The position numbers were made by a program, and so were the translations under genes. DNA of 64,000 bases from Cloacibacillus porcorum (GTDB lineage: Bacteria; Synergistota; Synergistia; Synergistales; Synergistaceae): the NCBI RefSeq assembly GCF_001701045.1, contig NZ_CP016757.1:1295501-1359500 (forward strand), written 5' to 3'. Under the pieces are notes generated by a model, which ran no database searches, had not been told where the DNA came from, and saw nothing but the letters and a program-made list of their open reading frames with translations. How positions within the stretch are numbered: position 1 is the stretch's first letter; each line of letters begins with the position of its first letter. Below are positions 45,320 to 53,978 of this stretch, piece by piece.

Positions 45320-46951
45320 GTGAAAATTCTTGTGATCGGCGGCGTAGCGGCGGGCACAAAGGTAGCGGCGAAACTCAAAAGAGAGAACCGCGGCGCTGAG
45401 GTGCGGATACTGGCTAAGGATAAAGATATCTCTTACGCGGGCTGCGGCCTGCCTTATTATGTCGGCGGCGTCATTGCCGACAAAGGGGCACTTATCGTCA
45501 ATACCCCGAAAAAGTTCTCCGCGCTTACAGGAGCCGACGTTCTCACCGGCAAAGAAGCCGTTTCGCTTGACAGGACGGCTAAGACGGTGACTGTCGTCGA
45601 TACCGAGACGAAAGAGCGCGAGATGTATTCCTATGATAAACTGGTCATCGCGACCGGCGCGAGCGCGGTGGCGCCACGTCTGCCCGGAATCGAGCTTAAA
45701 AACGTCTTTTTTATGAGAAAACCTGAGGACGCCGTCGCTCTGCGCGCGGCGATCGAGTCGGGCGAGGTCAAGCGCGTTGTTGTAGCTGGCGGCGGCTTCA
45801 TCGGCCTTGAGGTCGCGGAGAACCTCTCCGCGACGGATGTCAAGGTCTCGGTCATTGATATGGCCAGCCAGATACTCCCGGGTTTTGACCCTGAGGTTGC
45901 CGCCTATGTTGAGAGACACCTTGCCGACCGCGGCATCGTCTGCTTCACGGGGACCAAGCTTGAGGGAATCCTCGGCGATGAAAGAGTGGAGAAGATCAAG
46001 ACCGACAGGCGCGCGATCAAAGCGGACGCGGTTGTGCTCTCGCTTGGGATTCGGCCTAACACCGCATTTCTCGCCGGCAGTGGTATAGAACTTACCTCCG
46101 GCGGGACGATTAAGGTCGACGGGCAGATGCGGACCAACGATCCCGACGTCTACGCCGTCGGCGACTGCGTTACGGTGACGAACCGTATAACCGGCGCGCC
46201 CGCCTGGTCGCCAATGGGTTCTTCGGCCAATATCGAGGGCCGTCTCGCCGCGAGGGTGCTCGCGGGTGAACAGCCTACCTATCCCGGCGTTCTCGGCACC
46301 GGCGTCTGCATGCTGCCTGAGCTCAACGTTGGGCGGACCGGACTCACCGAGGCGGCGGCTCGGGATGCCGGCTATGACGTCGCGGCGGTGACGGCGGTCG
46401 TTGACGACAAGGCTCACTACTATCCCGGCGCCTCCAACTTCATCGTTAAAATGATCGCGGATAGGAAGAGCGGTAAATTTCTCGGCTTGCAGGTGCTTGG
46501 CAAGGGCGCGGTGGACAAGATGGTCGACATCGCCGTAGTCGCGCTGACAATGGGGGCAACGCTGCACGATCTTGAGAACATGGACCTCGCCTATGCGCCG
46601 CCATTCTCAACGGCGATACATCCCTTCGCGCATACTCTCAATGTCCTTCTCAACAAGATCAGCGGCGAGATGGATTCCATTACCCCGACGGAGTATATGG
46701 AGGGGAAAGCGGCGGAATATAAAATAATCGATGTTTCGATAAATCCAACGCTGGAGGGTGTGCCCTATATCGACATCACTAAGATAAACGGAACGCTGCC
46801 GGAATACGGAACGGACGAAAAGCTGCTTCTTGTCTGCGCGAAGGGCAAACGGGCCTACATGACGCAAAACAGAATGAAATTTTATGGCTATAATAACACT
46901 AAGGTGCTCGAGGCTGGGCACACGTTCAATGAGATAGAGACGGAAGAGTAA
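45320..46951 (+). CDS. CoA-disulfide reductase/persulfide reductase-like flavoprotein with C-terminal rhodanese domain
   Basis: 543 residues from GTG 45320. FAD dinucleotide fold ILVIGGVAAGTKVAAKLKR, the single redox Cys in ISYAGCGLPYYVGG (as in CoA-disulfide reductases), NAD fold VVVAGGGFIGLEVAEN, and FAD end motif VYAVGDCV. The last ~90 residues are rhodanese-like with a possible active loop CAKGKRAY. This architecture is that of NADH-dependent persulfide/polysulfide reductases (CoADR-Rhd), which release H2S from persulfides. The siroheme reductase gene downstream supports a sulfur role. Confidence 0.88.
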   Translation: MKILVIGGVAAGTKVAAKLKRENRGAEVRILAKDKDISYAGCGLPYYVGGVIADKGALIVNTPKKFSALTGADVLTGKEAVSLDRTAKTVTVVDTETKEREMYSYDKLVIATGASAVAPRLPGIELKNVFFMRKPEDAVALRAAIESGEVKRVVVAGGGFIGLEVAENLSATDVKVSVIDMASQILPGFDPEVAAYVERHLADRGIVCFTGTKLEGILGDERVEKIKTDRRAIKADAVVLSLGIRPNTAFLAGSGIELTSGGTIKVDGQMRTNDPDVYAVGDCVTVTNRITGAPAWSPMGSSANIEGRLAARVLAGEQPTYPGVLGTGVCMLPELNVGRTGLTEAAARDAGYDVAAVTAVVDDKAHYYPGASNFIVKMIADRKSGKFLGLQVLGKGAVDKMVDIAVVALTMGATLHDLENMDLAYAPPFSTAIHPFAHTLNVLLNKISGEMDSITPTEYMEGKAAEYKIIDVSINPTLEGVPYIDITKINGTLPEYGTDEKLLLVCAKGKRAYMTQNRMKFYGYNNTKVLEAGHTFNEIETEE

Positions 46952-46984
46952 TAAATTAAGAGTTTTAAGGGAGAGAAATCAGTT

Positions 46985-47938
46985 ATGGTAAACGGTTCTG
47001 TTACGCCGGAGGAAGAAAAATCGGTAAAGGCGCTTGGCTTTCTGAGAAACAAGGGGACGAACAACTTCTCGGGGCGGATTATCACGGTGAACGGCAAGAT
47101 AAGCGCCGACCAGATGATCTGCCTGTCGGAGGCGGCTAAGCTCCACGGAAACGGCGTTGTTATGATGACGACGCGCCTCACTATCGAATGTCAGGGTATA
47201 CCATTCGATAAGATAGAGGACTTCCGCGCTTACATCGCTAAGGCGGGGCTCACGACGGGAGGCACCGGCTCCAAGGTACGCCCTGTCGTCTCCTGCAAGG
47301 GGACGACATGCCAGTATGGCCTTATCGATACCTTTGAACTCTCGGAGGAGATCCACGAGCGCTTCTACAACGGCTACAGGTCGGTAAAACTGCCGCATAA
47401 GTTCAAGATCGCCGTCGGAGGCTGTCCGAATAACTGCGTCAAGCCGGACCTTAACGACGTCGGTATCATTGGTCAGCTGATCCCTAACTTCGACGAGGAC
47501 AGCTGCAGCGGCTGTAAAAAGTGCGCCGTCGAAAAATTCTGTCCGGTAGGCGCGGCTAAGATGAAAGACGACCTGCTGGAGATAGATGAAGAAAAATGCA
47601 ACAACTGCGGGCGCTGCATCGGCGTGTGCAACTTTGACGCCATCGCAGATGGGACGCTGGGCTACAAGATATATATTGGCGGCAGATGGGGAAAGTCCAC
47701 CGCCGTCGGCAGGCCCCTTAGTAAAATCTTCACCGATAAGGAAGAGGCTCTCGCGGCGATCGAACGGGCAATCCTTTTATTCCGCGAACAGGGAAAGACG
47801 GGAGAGCGCTTTGCCTCCACCATTTCACGCCTCGGTTTTGAGTACGTCGAAAAAGAGCTGCTAGATGGTGACATCCTCGAGAGAAAAAATGATATCCTCG
47901 AAGCCAATCTCCATACGGTAGGCGGAGCCACCTGCTAG
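46985..47938 (+). CDS. Siroheme/4Fe-4S sulfite reductase-like protein with ferredoxin domain
   Basis: 317 residues. An N-terminal nitrite/sulfite reductase half-domain is followed by the siroheme/4Fe-4S ligand pattern CKGTTC (Cx4C) ... GGCPNNCVKPD (Cx3C), then two ferredoxin clusters (CSGCKKCAVEKFCPVGA and CNNCGRCIGVC). The layout matches AsrC/DsrAB-like small reductases of anaerobes. Co-transcribed with the flavoprotein (33-nt gap) and ended by a strong terminator. Electron acceptor could be sulfite or another oxidised sulfur species; assimilatory versus respiratory use cannot be told. Confidence 0.88.
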   Translation: MVNGSVTPEEEKSVKALGFLRNKGTNNFSGRIITVNGKISADQMICLSEAAKLHGNGVVMMTTRLTIECQGIPFDKIEDFRAYIAKAGLTTGGTGSKVRPVVSCKGTTCQYGLIDTFELSEEIHERFYNGYRSVKLPHKFKIAVGGCPNNCVKPDLNDVGIIGQLIPNFDEDSCSGCKKCAVEKFCPVGAAKMKDDLLEIDEEKCNNCGRCIGVCNFDAIADGTLGYKIYIGGRWGKSTAVGRPLSKIFTDKEEALAAIERAILLFREQGKTGERFASTISRLGFEYVEKELLDGDILERKNDILEANLHTVGGATC

Positions 47939-47966
47939 AAGATATTTTCCCGATATTAACATAACG

Positions 47967-48003
47967 AACGCGGCTGACATCGAACTTGTCAGCCGCGTTT
48001 TGT
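47967..48003 (+). terminator. Terminator of the sulfur operon
   Basis: Perfect 13-bp stem AACGCGGCTGACA (47967-47979)/TGTCAGCCGCGTT (47987-47999) with a 7-nt loop followed by a T-rich tail. Confidence 0.93.
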
Positions 48004-48049
48004 CTTTGAGACATGCTTATCGCTAGGCGGGGCCGCCCTATCAGCAAGG

Positions 48050-48089
48050 GAAAAAATAAACCCGGCTCCAATCAGAAGTCGGGGTTTTT
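48050..48089 (-). terminator. Terminator downstream of the tRNA gene
   Basis: On the minus strand, five nt after the tRNA CCA end, an imperfect AAACCCC-GACT/AGCCGGGTTT stem is followed by ATTTTTT. It ends the minus-strand transcript just before the convergent sulfur-operon terminator. Confidence 0.7.
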
Positions 48090-48094
48090 GTCGG

Positions 48095-48171
48095 TGGTGG
48101 GCCCATCAGGAATCGAACCTGAAACCATCCGGTTATGAGCCGGGAGCTCTAACCAATTGAGCTATGGGCCC
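48095..48171 (-). tRNA. tRNA with CAT anticodon (Met or lysidine-type Ile2)
   Basis: 77-nt cloverleaf on the minus strand: acceptor GGGCCCA/TGGGCCC with encoded ACCA, D-arm TAGCTCAATTGGTTAGAGC, anticodon loop CTCATAA (CAT), and TTCGATT T-loop. CAT is used by initiator Met, elongator Met and, after TilS modification, Ile2. The lack of a C1-A72 mismatch rules out an initiator; elongator Met and Ile2 cannot be separated safely by eye. Confidence 0.95.
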
Positions 48172-48190
48172 CAATGTAATGGTACAGCAA

Positions 48191-48370
48191 CTAATCTATC
48201 GTTATCGCCGATACCGGGCAACTGTCAGCTGCCTCTTTTGCCAGAGAACTGACCTCCTGGTCGATGACCATGCACTTGCCCTCGTCTTCGTCCAGTTTGA
48301 AATTCTGTGGACAGAGCTCAGAGCACACGCCACAGCCGATGCAATCATCAAGGTTCACTTTAATACCCAT
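48191..48370 (-). CDS. Small 4Fe-4S ferredoxin (59 aa)
   Basis: 59 codons from ATG 48370, preceded by a near-perfect GGGAGGTGA. The sequence MGIKVNLDDCIGCGVCSEL continues to the fourth ligand in LCPQNF (Cx2Cx2Cx3C), and a distal Cys lies in DSCPVSAI. This is the single-cluster ferredoxin pattern of anaerobes (Thermotoga-like, ~60 aa). It lies between purR and the tRNA on the same strand. The acidic composition fits a soluble electron carrier; its partner is unknown. Confidence 0.93.
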   Translation of the reverse strand: MGIKVNLDDCIGCGVCSELCPQNFKLDEDEGKCMVIDQEVSSLAKEAADSCPVSAITID

Positions 48371-48459
48371 GGCGGGTCACCTCCCTTCCACGAGGTAAGA
48401 TTCTACGACATTTTTGGTGATACGTCAAACACTTTTTTATAAACGGCTCCGCGCCGCTC

Positions 48460-49266
48460 CTATTCTTTGCCGGGGGTGACTACGAGACGGTTCTGTCCCT
48501 CCGCGTTGTGTTTTAGTGTCAGCAGCGAGTGGTAGTTGGGCACGGATTTTTCTTTTGGTTCGTCGTAGGCGATGAAGACGCCGATGCCAGCAACCTCTGC
48601 ATCGAACTGCTTGGCCATGAGGAGCATGCCGGAGGCGGTGCTGCCGCCGCGCATGAAGTCGTCGACGATGAGGACGCGGCAGCCGCGCCGCATCTGGCGC
48701 GTGCCGATGTACATGGTCTTTACATCTCCGCTCGCGGTGGGGTAGTGTACGCCGACGGCGGCGCCGTCGCTGGGACGGTTGCGGAAGCGGCAGACGGCGA
48801 GAGGCACGCCAAGAGCATAGGCGGCGAACATCGCGATGGGGATGCCCTTGACCTCTGAGGTCATGACAACGTCGGGCTCGGCGTCGGTGAAGAGCGAGGC
48901 CATGCAGTAGCCGAGAGATAGCGCCGTCTCCGGATTAAATATCAGATCGCTGTAGTAAATCAGCCCTCCTGGGAGGTTTCTCTCCGGATCGGTCAGCTTT
49001 TCCGCGATTTCGGAGAGCAGCGTCTGACGGTATTCCGGGGTGCATATGGGCACGAAGCGCGCGCCGCCGCTGCGTCCGCGGTCGACCTGCATCTGCCCAA
49101 AGCCCTCCGCTCCCATCGCCGAGTTGATTACCTCCACATCGTCGCTGATTACGGTCTTTGAGACGTTAAATTTGCTTGCAAGATCTGTCAGGGAGATGAG
49201 CTTTGACGGACAGAGCATGAATTTCGCCGCTAACCTGACCAGCCTTTCTGTTCTTTGACCCCTCAT
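48460..49266 (-). CDS. purR: Purine operon repressor PurR (Gram-positive type)
   Basis: 268 residues from ATG 49266 (GGAG 8 nt upstream; the ORF starts three codons earlier at GTG). An N-terminal winged helix (LISLTDLASKFNVSKTVISDDVEVIN) is fused to a phosphoribosyltransferase-like domain with the PRPP motif VLIVDDFMRGGSTASG. In Bacillus this protein represses purine genes and is released by PRPP. It is encoded directly after ispE, as in Firmicutes (ispE-purR). Confidence 0.94.
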   Translation of the reverse strand: MRGQRTERLVRLAAKFMLCPSKLISLTDLASKFNVSKTVISDDVEVINSAMGAEGFGQMQVDRGRSGGARFVPICTPEYRQTLLSEIAEKLTDPERNLPGGLIYYSDLIFNPETALSLGYCMASLFTDAEPDVVMTSEVKGIPIAMFAAYALGVPLAVCRFRNRPSDGAAVGVHYPTASGDVKTMYIGTRQMRRGCRVLIVDDFMRGGSTASGMLLMAKQFDAEVAGIGVFIAYDEPKEKSVPNYHSLLTLKHNAEGQNRLVVTPGKE

Positions 49267-49271
49267 GATAA

Positions 49272-50138
49272 TCACTCCAAATAAAATGTTTTTAAAATCC
49301 AGTTTTCGTTGCCGTATATTTTTTCAGCGTTGCGTGCTGCTTCATGGCTGTCATAGAGGCCGAAGAAGGCGCTGCCGCTGCCGCATAGGCCCCAGCCGCA
49401 GGCTCCCGTCGCCGAGGCGATCTCCTCCGCGATGCCGTACTCACGGTGTTCCGCCGCAAGAACGGGAAAGAAGTCGTTGGGCAGTCTGCCGACGCGGAGC
49501 CTGTTGTTCAGTTTTTCCAGGTACTCGGCGGCCTCTTTCGCGATCTCTTCGTCTGTCGGCGCATGATAGCAGCCGGAGTCATCGCGCATAGCGTCAAGCT
49601 TCGCGTAGGCCTCTTTGGTGTTCGACGCCCATTTGGGAAAGGCCAGTATCCAGCCGAGCTTTGGCGCCTCTCCCGCCGGAGTCAGCCGCTCTCCTACGCC
49701 GCGCGCCTCGGCGATCTCACTGTCTGACGCGAGGAAGGCAACATCCGCGCCGAGCTTTCCAATCTGTTCCGCCGTTATTTTCAAGGCAAAATTTTCCTTA
49801 AGCCACTTCAGCAGGGCGGCGGCGTTACCGCTTCCCGCCCCGATTCCGCTGCCGGCAGGGAAAAATTTCTCAAGTCTTATTTTTAGGGGAGGGATACCCG
49901 CCATATATTTTCTTGCCGACAGTAGAGCCTTAGTTACAAGATTTTCTCCCATTATCGGCATGCCCTCTACTTTCAGAGAATCTCCCATAATTTCATCGCA
50001 ATTTGCCTGAATTGTCAACCTCTCTATCGCCTTTTTTTGCCAAAATAGGGAGTATATTTCATGATATCCGTCACTGCGTCGGGATAGTATTCGTAATATG
50101 AGGTTTATTTTGATGGGGGAGTCTATTATGCTTCGCAC
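49272..50138 (-). CDS. ispE: 4-diphosphocytidyl-2-C-methyl-D-erythritol kinase
   Basis: 288 residues from GTG 50138 with AGGAGG upstream. GHMP kinase motifs: PIKINLILRIL with RRSDGYHEI at the N-terminus, PAGSGIGAGSGNAAALL (ATP loop; the family GLGGGS becomes GIGAGS) and GWGLCGSGSAFFGLY near the end. It phosphorylates CDP-ME in the non-mevalonate isoprenoid route. The veg-ispE-purR order mirrors Bacillus. Confidence 0.93.
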   Translation of the reverse strand: MRSIIDSPIKINLILRILSRRSDGYHEIYSLFWQKKAIERLTIQANCDEIMGDSLKVEGMPIMGENLVTKALLSARKYMAGIPPLKIRLEKFFPAGSGIGAGSGNAAALLKWLKENFALKITAEQIGKLGADVAFLASDSEIAEARGVGERLTPAGEAPKLGWILAFPKWASNTKEAYAKLDAMRDDSGCYHAPTDEEIAKEAAEYLEKLNNRLRVGRLPNDFFPVLAAEHREYGIAEEIASATGACGWGLCGSGSAFFGLYDSHEAARNAEKIYGNENWILKTFYLE

Positions 50139-50160
50139 TTTTATCCTCCTGCTTGTATAC

Positions 50161-50190
50161 TAAAACGCCCCGGCTCATCTGCCGGGGCGT
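50161..50190 (-). terminator. Terminator of veg
   Basis: Perfect 10-bp stem ACGCCCCGGC/GCCGGGGCGT with a 6-nt loop; on the minus strand it is followed by TTTTA, 17 nt after the veg stop and just before ispE. Confidence 0.88.
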
Positions 50191-50207
50191 AGTCAGTCAA
50201 AGAACTT

Positions 50208-50453
50208 CTAAAAGAGATTTTCTCCACTGGGTTCCAGCTGCAATTCAACTTCTCTTGTAAGGAGATCTGTGTAGCTGAATGAGATCGTGCTCTGCTGAGA
50301 TTCTATGAACACCGTAAAAAGACTCGGATATGTCTCTTTTATTATCCCTGTGCGCTCCTCAATTTTGCGCCTGCCGTTGGCCGCGCGGTATGAGATTTTG
50401 GACCCTTTGTGGAGAGACACTATCTCACGAATTGATTCTAAAGTATACGCCAT
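50208..50453 (-). CDS. veg: Veg family protein
   Basis: 81 residues from ATG 50453, preceded by GGAGGTG; the longer ORF is rejected because its start lies inside the promoter. MAYTLESIREIVSLHKGSK and the basic RAANGRRKIEERTGII are the Veg (DUF1021) signature, an SH3-like small barrel. Veg is linked to biofilm and sporulation control in Bacillus; here the function is unknown. Its strong promoter and own terminator suggest high expression. Confidence 0.93.
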   Translation of the reverse strand: MAYTLESIREIVSLHKGSKISYRAANGRRKIEERTGIIKETYPSLFTVFIESQQSTISFSYTDLLTREVELQLEPSGENLF

Positions 50454-50482
50454 TACACAACACCTCCACAAGTCGTCAGATG

Positions 50483-50511
50483 ATTGTACATCAAAATTGA
50501 CGAGTTTGCAA
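50483..50511 (-). promoter_or_regulatory. Promoter of veg
   Basis: On the minus strand TTGCAA (50511-50506), a 17-nt spacer and TACAAT (50488-50483), placing the start about 24 nt before the ATG. Confidence 0.7.
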
Positions 50512-50558
50512 TACAATCTATGCAATAGGGGTGCAATTACCGTATTTTATGCAAACAT

Positions 50559-52469
50559 TTATTTCTTTATTAAAATGCGCTTGTCTCCGACCCTTCTGGT
50601 GACGCCCTTGCTGTCAAAGTATTCAAGCAGCGGCAGCGCGTATTTTCTGCTGCTGCCGGTGGCGTCCCGCACGGCTGCGAGCGTAATGTCGCCGGAAATA
50701 TTTGTTAACTTTTCTTTAAAATCAGCTTCAATTTCAGGGAAGAGGAGGAAGGCGCCCGTTATCAGCGCCAGCTCTTTTTTCTCTTTGAGGTAGGCGATGA
50801 TGCGTTTCATTTCTTCCGCGGTGAGGCTCAAAGCGGCCTGCGCCTCCTCAATGCTCGGCATGGAGTAGCCAAGTTGGAGGGTGTATTTTTTGAGGGCCGC
50901 GACGTTGGCGGAGAAGAGTTCTTCGTCAAATGGTTCAAAGTCGGCGAGCCGCGCCCGGTCGTCGGCAAATTTTACTATTCCCTGTTTTTCAAATAGGGAG
51001 AGCAGTTCCCTGGTAAATTTAGTATCCTGCAAGTCGAGAACCTTGGCGCACTCTTCCGCCGGCATTCCCTTTCTCTCAGGGTGTTCTCCGTGGAATAGGG
51101 CGAGGGCTTTCGTTAGCGTTTCTCCAAGTTCCTTTATCTTTCTTTTTGAGAGCAGGACGGCCTCGCCGCCGCGGATCACGCCGACCTCGGCCCGCGCCTC
51201 AAAGGGCGAGACGGCGCGCATGAGCTCGACGAGGCTGACCTCGTTCATCCTTGCGGCGTCCGCGGCGGTTATGATCCCCCTGTAGTTTATCAGCGCGAGC
51301 AGACGCTCTTTAAGCGGCGGCTCTTCGGAGAGTTTATCGAGGTATTCCAGCAGGGCGGCCTTCATCTGTCTGTTTTTTGGGCGTTCTCCCGCCGGCATCA
51401 GTATCCTTCCGCCGGCCACCGTCACCAGCGGGCTGTAGGTCCTCAGGATGAAGCAGCTGTCCACCGAGGCGACCACGTGGTCTTCCGTTATCAGCTGCGC
51501 CGCGGAGCTCTCTCCCGGCAGCACCTGTTCTCGGTCGAGAAGCGAGACGCGGGCCACGGTATCGGTGGTCCCCACGTGCAGCCGAAGACGCTGCCAGTGT
51601 TTGAGCGGCTCCGCACCCGGCAGGAGCCTGACGCTGACGTCGAGGCATTTAGAGGCGGTGAAGCAGTCTTTAGCGGTTACGACGTCCCCGCGTTTTACGT
51701 CGTCCAGCGATATGCCAGCGAGGTTGGCCGCGACGCGCTGGCCTGCCGTAGCGGTGGAGACCGACGCTCCGTGCACCTGTATGGAGCGAACCTTCGAGAG
51801 GATGCCGCGCGGCATGACCTCGACCTCGTCGCCCTCATGTATCTCGCCGTTGATCGCCGTGCCGGTGACGACGGTGCCAAAGCCGGAGATGTGAAAGGCC
51901 CTGTCCACCGGCAGGAAGAAGGCTCCCTTACGGCTCTTGGCGCCGGCCTTTTCCGTCATCTGCTGCAGAGCTCTTTTGAGTTCCTCAATACCCTTACCAG
52001 TGAAGGCCGAGACGGGGATGACGGGTTTGTCCGAGAGGAAGGTGCCTGCTAACAGCGACTTCGCGTCGTCGACCGCCATTTCTAGCATCTCTTCGTCGAC
52101 AAGGTCTATCTTGTTTATCACCGTCAGGCCGTTTTTGATGCCGAGCAGCGAAAGGATGGCAAGATGTTCGCGCGTCTGCGGCATTACGCCGTCGTCCGCG
52201 GCGATGACGAGCATCACCGCGTCGACGCCCGCCGCGCCGGCGACCATTTGGCGGATGAATTTTTCGTGTCCCGGCACGTCGACGATGCTTATCGTCTGCC
52301 CCGAGGGCAGGGTAAAGGGGGCGAATCCGAGCTCGATCGTCATGCCGCGTTTCTTTTCCTCGACGAGACGGTCGCAGTCGATGTCAGTCAGGCGCTTGAC
52401 GAGCGTCGTCTTTCCATGGTCTATATGTCCGGCGGTGCCGATTACAAAGGGATATTCGTTGTTTGCCAT
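50559..52469 (-). CDS. selB: Selenocysteine-specific translation elongation factor SelB
   Basis: 636 residues. The GTPase domain at the N-terminus has P-loop GHIDHGKT (14-21), [12 protein letters not shown] and NKID; then EF-Tu-like domains 2-3 ([25 protein letters not shown]) and C-terminal winged helices (last ~250 residues) that bind the SECIS hairpin. SelB brings Sec-tRNA to in-frame UGA. It follows selA by one base, so the two are one operon. No selC-like tRNA was seen in the window. Confidence 0.97.
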   Translation of the reverse strand: MANNEYPFVIGTAGHIDHGKTTLVKRLTDIDCDRLVEEKKRGMTIELGFAPFTLPSGQTISIVDVPGHEKFIRQMVAGAAGVDAVMLVIAADDGVMPQTREHLAILSLLGIKNGLTVINKIDLVDEEMLEMAVDDAKSLLAGTFLSDKPVIPVSAFTGKGIEELKRALQQMTEKAGAKSRKGAFFLPVDRAFHISGFGTVVTGTAINGEIHEGDEVEVMPRGILSKVRSIQVHGASVSTATAGQRVAANLAGISLDDVKRGDVVTAKDCFTASKCLDVSVRLLPGAEPLKHWQRLRLHVGTTDTVARVSLLDREQVLPGESSAAQLITEDHVVASVDSCFILRTYSPLVTVAGGRILMPAGERPKNRQMKAALLEYLDKLSEEPPLKERLLALINYRGIITAADAARMNEVSLVELMRAVSPFEARAEVGVIRGGEAVLLSKRKIKELGETLTKALALFHGEHPERKGMPAEECAKVLDLQDTKFTRELLSLFEKQGIVKFADDRARLADFEPFDEELFSANVAALKKYTLQLGYSMPSIEEAQAALSLTAEEMKRIIAYLKEKKELALITGAFLLFPEIEADFKEKLTNISGDITLAAVRDATGSSRKYALPLLEYFDSKGVTRRVGDKRILIKK

Positions 52470-52470
52470 T

Positions 52471-53904
52471 TTAGTATGTACGCTCCGCCGGCATGCGCAG
52501 TATTTCGTCGAGTGCGCCGATTATGCGCCTGTCGTCGCCCTCGCGCATGGTACGCAGATGGAAGAGGACTTTGTCCTCCGCGGCGCCGGTGATCACGGGG
52601 AAACTTCCGCGCCGCAGCTTTTCCGCGAGTTTGCCCGCGCTTCCCATCTCGGGCAGGCGCAGCGCTACGGCGTATCCCGCGAGCACCGATTGGGGGAAGG
52701 TGCCGCCGCCTACGGTATCGTTCACGGGTACTACCTCAATCGTCAGCCGCTGTATCCTCGTGCCTTTGAAGTATGTTTTGAGTCTGCGGCTGAATCTCTT
52801 TGCCTCTTCGAGCAGCTCCTCTTTTGTCTTGAATATCATGTCGATCGTCGGTATGGCGCGGACGTCGCCGCACAGATAGAGGCGCAGCGTCGCCTCGCAG
52901 GCGGCGAGCGTCATCTTGTCGACGCGCAGCGCACGCAGCAGCTGATGAGATTTGAGCTTTTCTATCAGCTCTTTCTTGCCGACGATCGCCCCTATCTGCG
53001 GCCCGCCGAGCAGTTTATCGCCCGAGAAGGTGACGATGTCGCAGCCAGCGCGGAGTGAATCCGCAACGGTGGGGTCGTTTTCGCTTGAGAGCCCGGCGGC
53101 GGAGGTGTCGATCAGCATGCCGCTGCCGAGGTCCTCCATGAATATGAGCCCGCGGGAGTGGGCTAGCGCCGCGAGTTCTTCACGCGGCACCGCGTAATGG
53201 AATCCCGTGATGCGGTAGTTTGAGGGGTGTATCTTGAGGAGCATCGCGCACTCTCCGGTGACCGCCTCCTCATAGTCTTTAAGGTGTGTACGGTTCGTCG
53301 TGCCGACCTCGACCATTTTTGTGCCGGAGAGGGCCATGATGTCAGGAATACGGAATGAGCCGCCGATCTCTACTAGCTCGCCGCGCGAGACGATGGATTC
53401 TTTGTCCTTTGCGAGCGCCGAGAGGGCGAGGATCACCGCCGCCGCGTTATTGTTGACGACTAGCGCCGCCTCGGCGCCGGTTAGGCGGCAGAGCAGCCAT
53501 TCGACATGGTTGTTGCGGTGGCCGCGCGCGCCCTCTTCCAGGGAATATTCAAGAGTATTATATGAACCGGCGATGTCGAGGACCTCGCTCACCGCCTCTT
53601 TGGCGAGCAGCGAGCGGCCGAGGTTCGTGTGGATGACGACGCCGGTAGCGTTGACGACGCGGCGCAGGCTGGGGGTCGATTTTTTTGCCAGCAGCCGACG
53701 GGCGTCGCTTTCTATGGATTCAAAGTCAAAGGCCGTGTCCGGGTCTTTCAATATTTTTGCGCGCTGCGAGGCTAGCAGCCCCGTCAGCAGCAGCTTTACC
53801 GTCTCGCGGCCGAGCTTTTCCTCATAGGCCGCTACCCATGGCAGAGCCAGCAGCTTATCCATGGAGGGGATGTTTCTCATTATCTTCTGAATGTTTGCGT
53901 CCAA
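52471..53904 (-). CDS. selA: L-seryl-tRNA(Sec) selenium transferase SelA
   Basis: 477 residues from TTG 53904 (GGGAGG 9 nt upstream). PLP fold-type I enzyme: [50 protein letters not shown] and the PLP lysine K297 in [14 protein letters not shown]. It converts Ser-tRNA(Sec) to Sec-tRNA(Sec) with selenophosphate. Its presence implies selenoproteins elsewhere in the genome. Confidence 0.97.
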   Translation of the reverse strand: MDANIQKIMRNIPSMDKLLALPWVAAYEEKLGRETVKLLLTGLLASQRAKILKDPDTAFDFESIESDARRLLAKKSTPSLRRVVNATGVVIHTNLGRSLLAKEAVSEVLDIAGSYNTLEYSLEEGARGHRNNHVEWLLCRLTGAEAALVVNNNAAAVILALSALAKDKESIVSRGELVEIGGSFRIPDIMALSGTKMVEVGTTNRTHLKDYEEAVTGECAMLLKIHPSNYRITGFHYAVPREELAALAHSRGLIFMEDLGSGMLIDTSAAGLSSENDPTVADSLRAGCDIVTFSGDKLLGGPQIGAIVGKKELIEKLKSHQLLRALRVDKMTLAACEATLRLYLCGDVRAIPTIDMIFKTKEELLEEAKRFSRRLKTYFKGTRIQRLTIEVVPVNDTVGGGTFPQSVLAGYAVALRLPEMGSAGKLAEKLRRGSFPVITGAAEDKVLFHLRTMREGDDRRIIGALDEILRMPAERTY

Positions 53905-53978
53905 GGGAAGTCCTCCCTGTTATTTTATTATTTATATTGGCACCGACTCTATAATTGTATATGAAAATCCGGGAAAAG

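Noticed and set aside
45254-46567. 437-codon minus-strand ORF opposite the CoADR-rhodanese gene
   Set aside because: Shadow of a gene with intact FAD and NAD motifs; no family similarity seen.
48164-48442. 92-codon plus-strand ORF over the tRNA and ferredoxin
   Set aside because: It runs antisense through the tRNA and a convincing ferredoxin gene.
53905-53978. selC (tRNA-Sec) near selA
   Set aside because: The gap is only 74 nt and AT-rich, with no long tRNA-like fold; no other candidate seen nearby.
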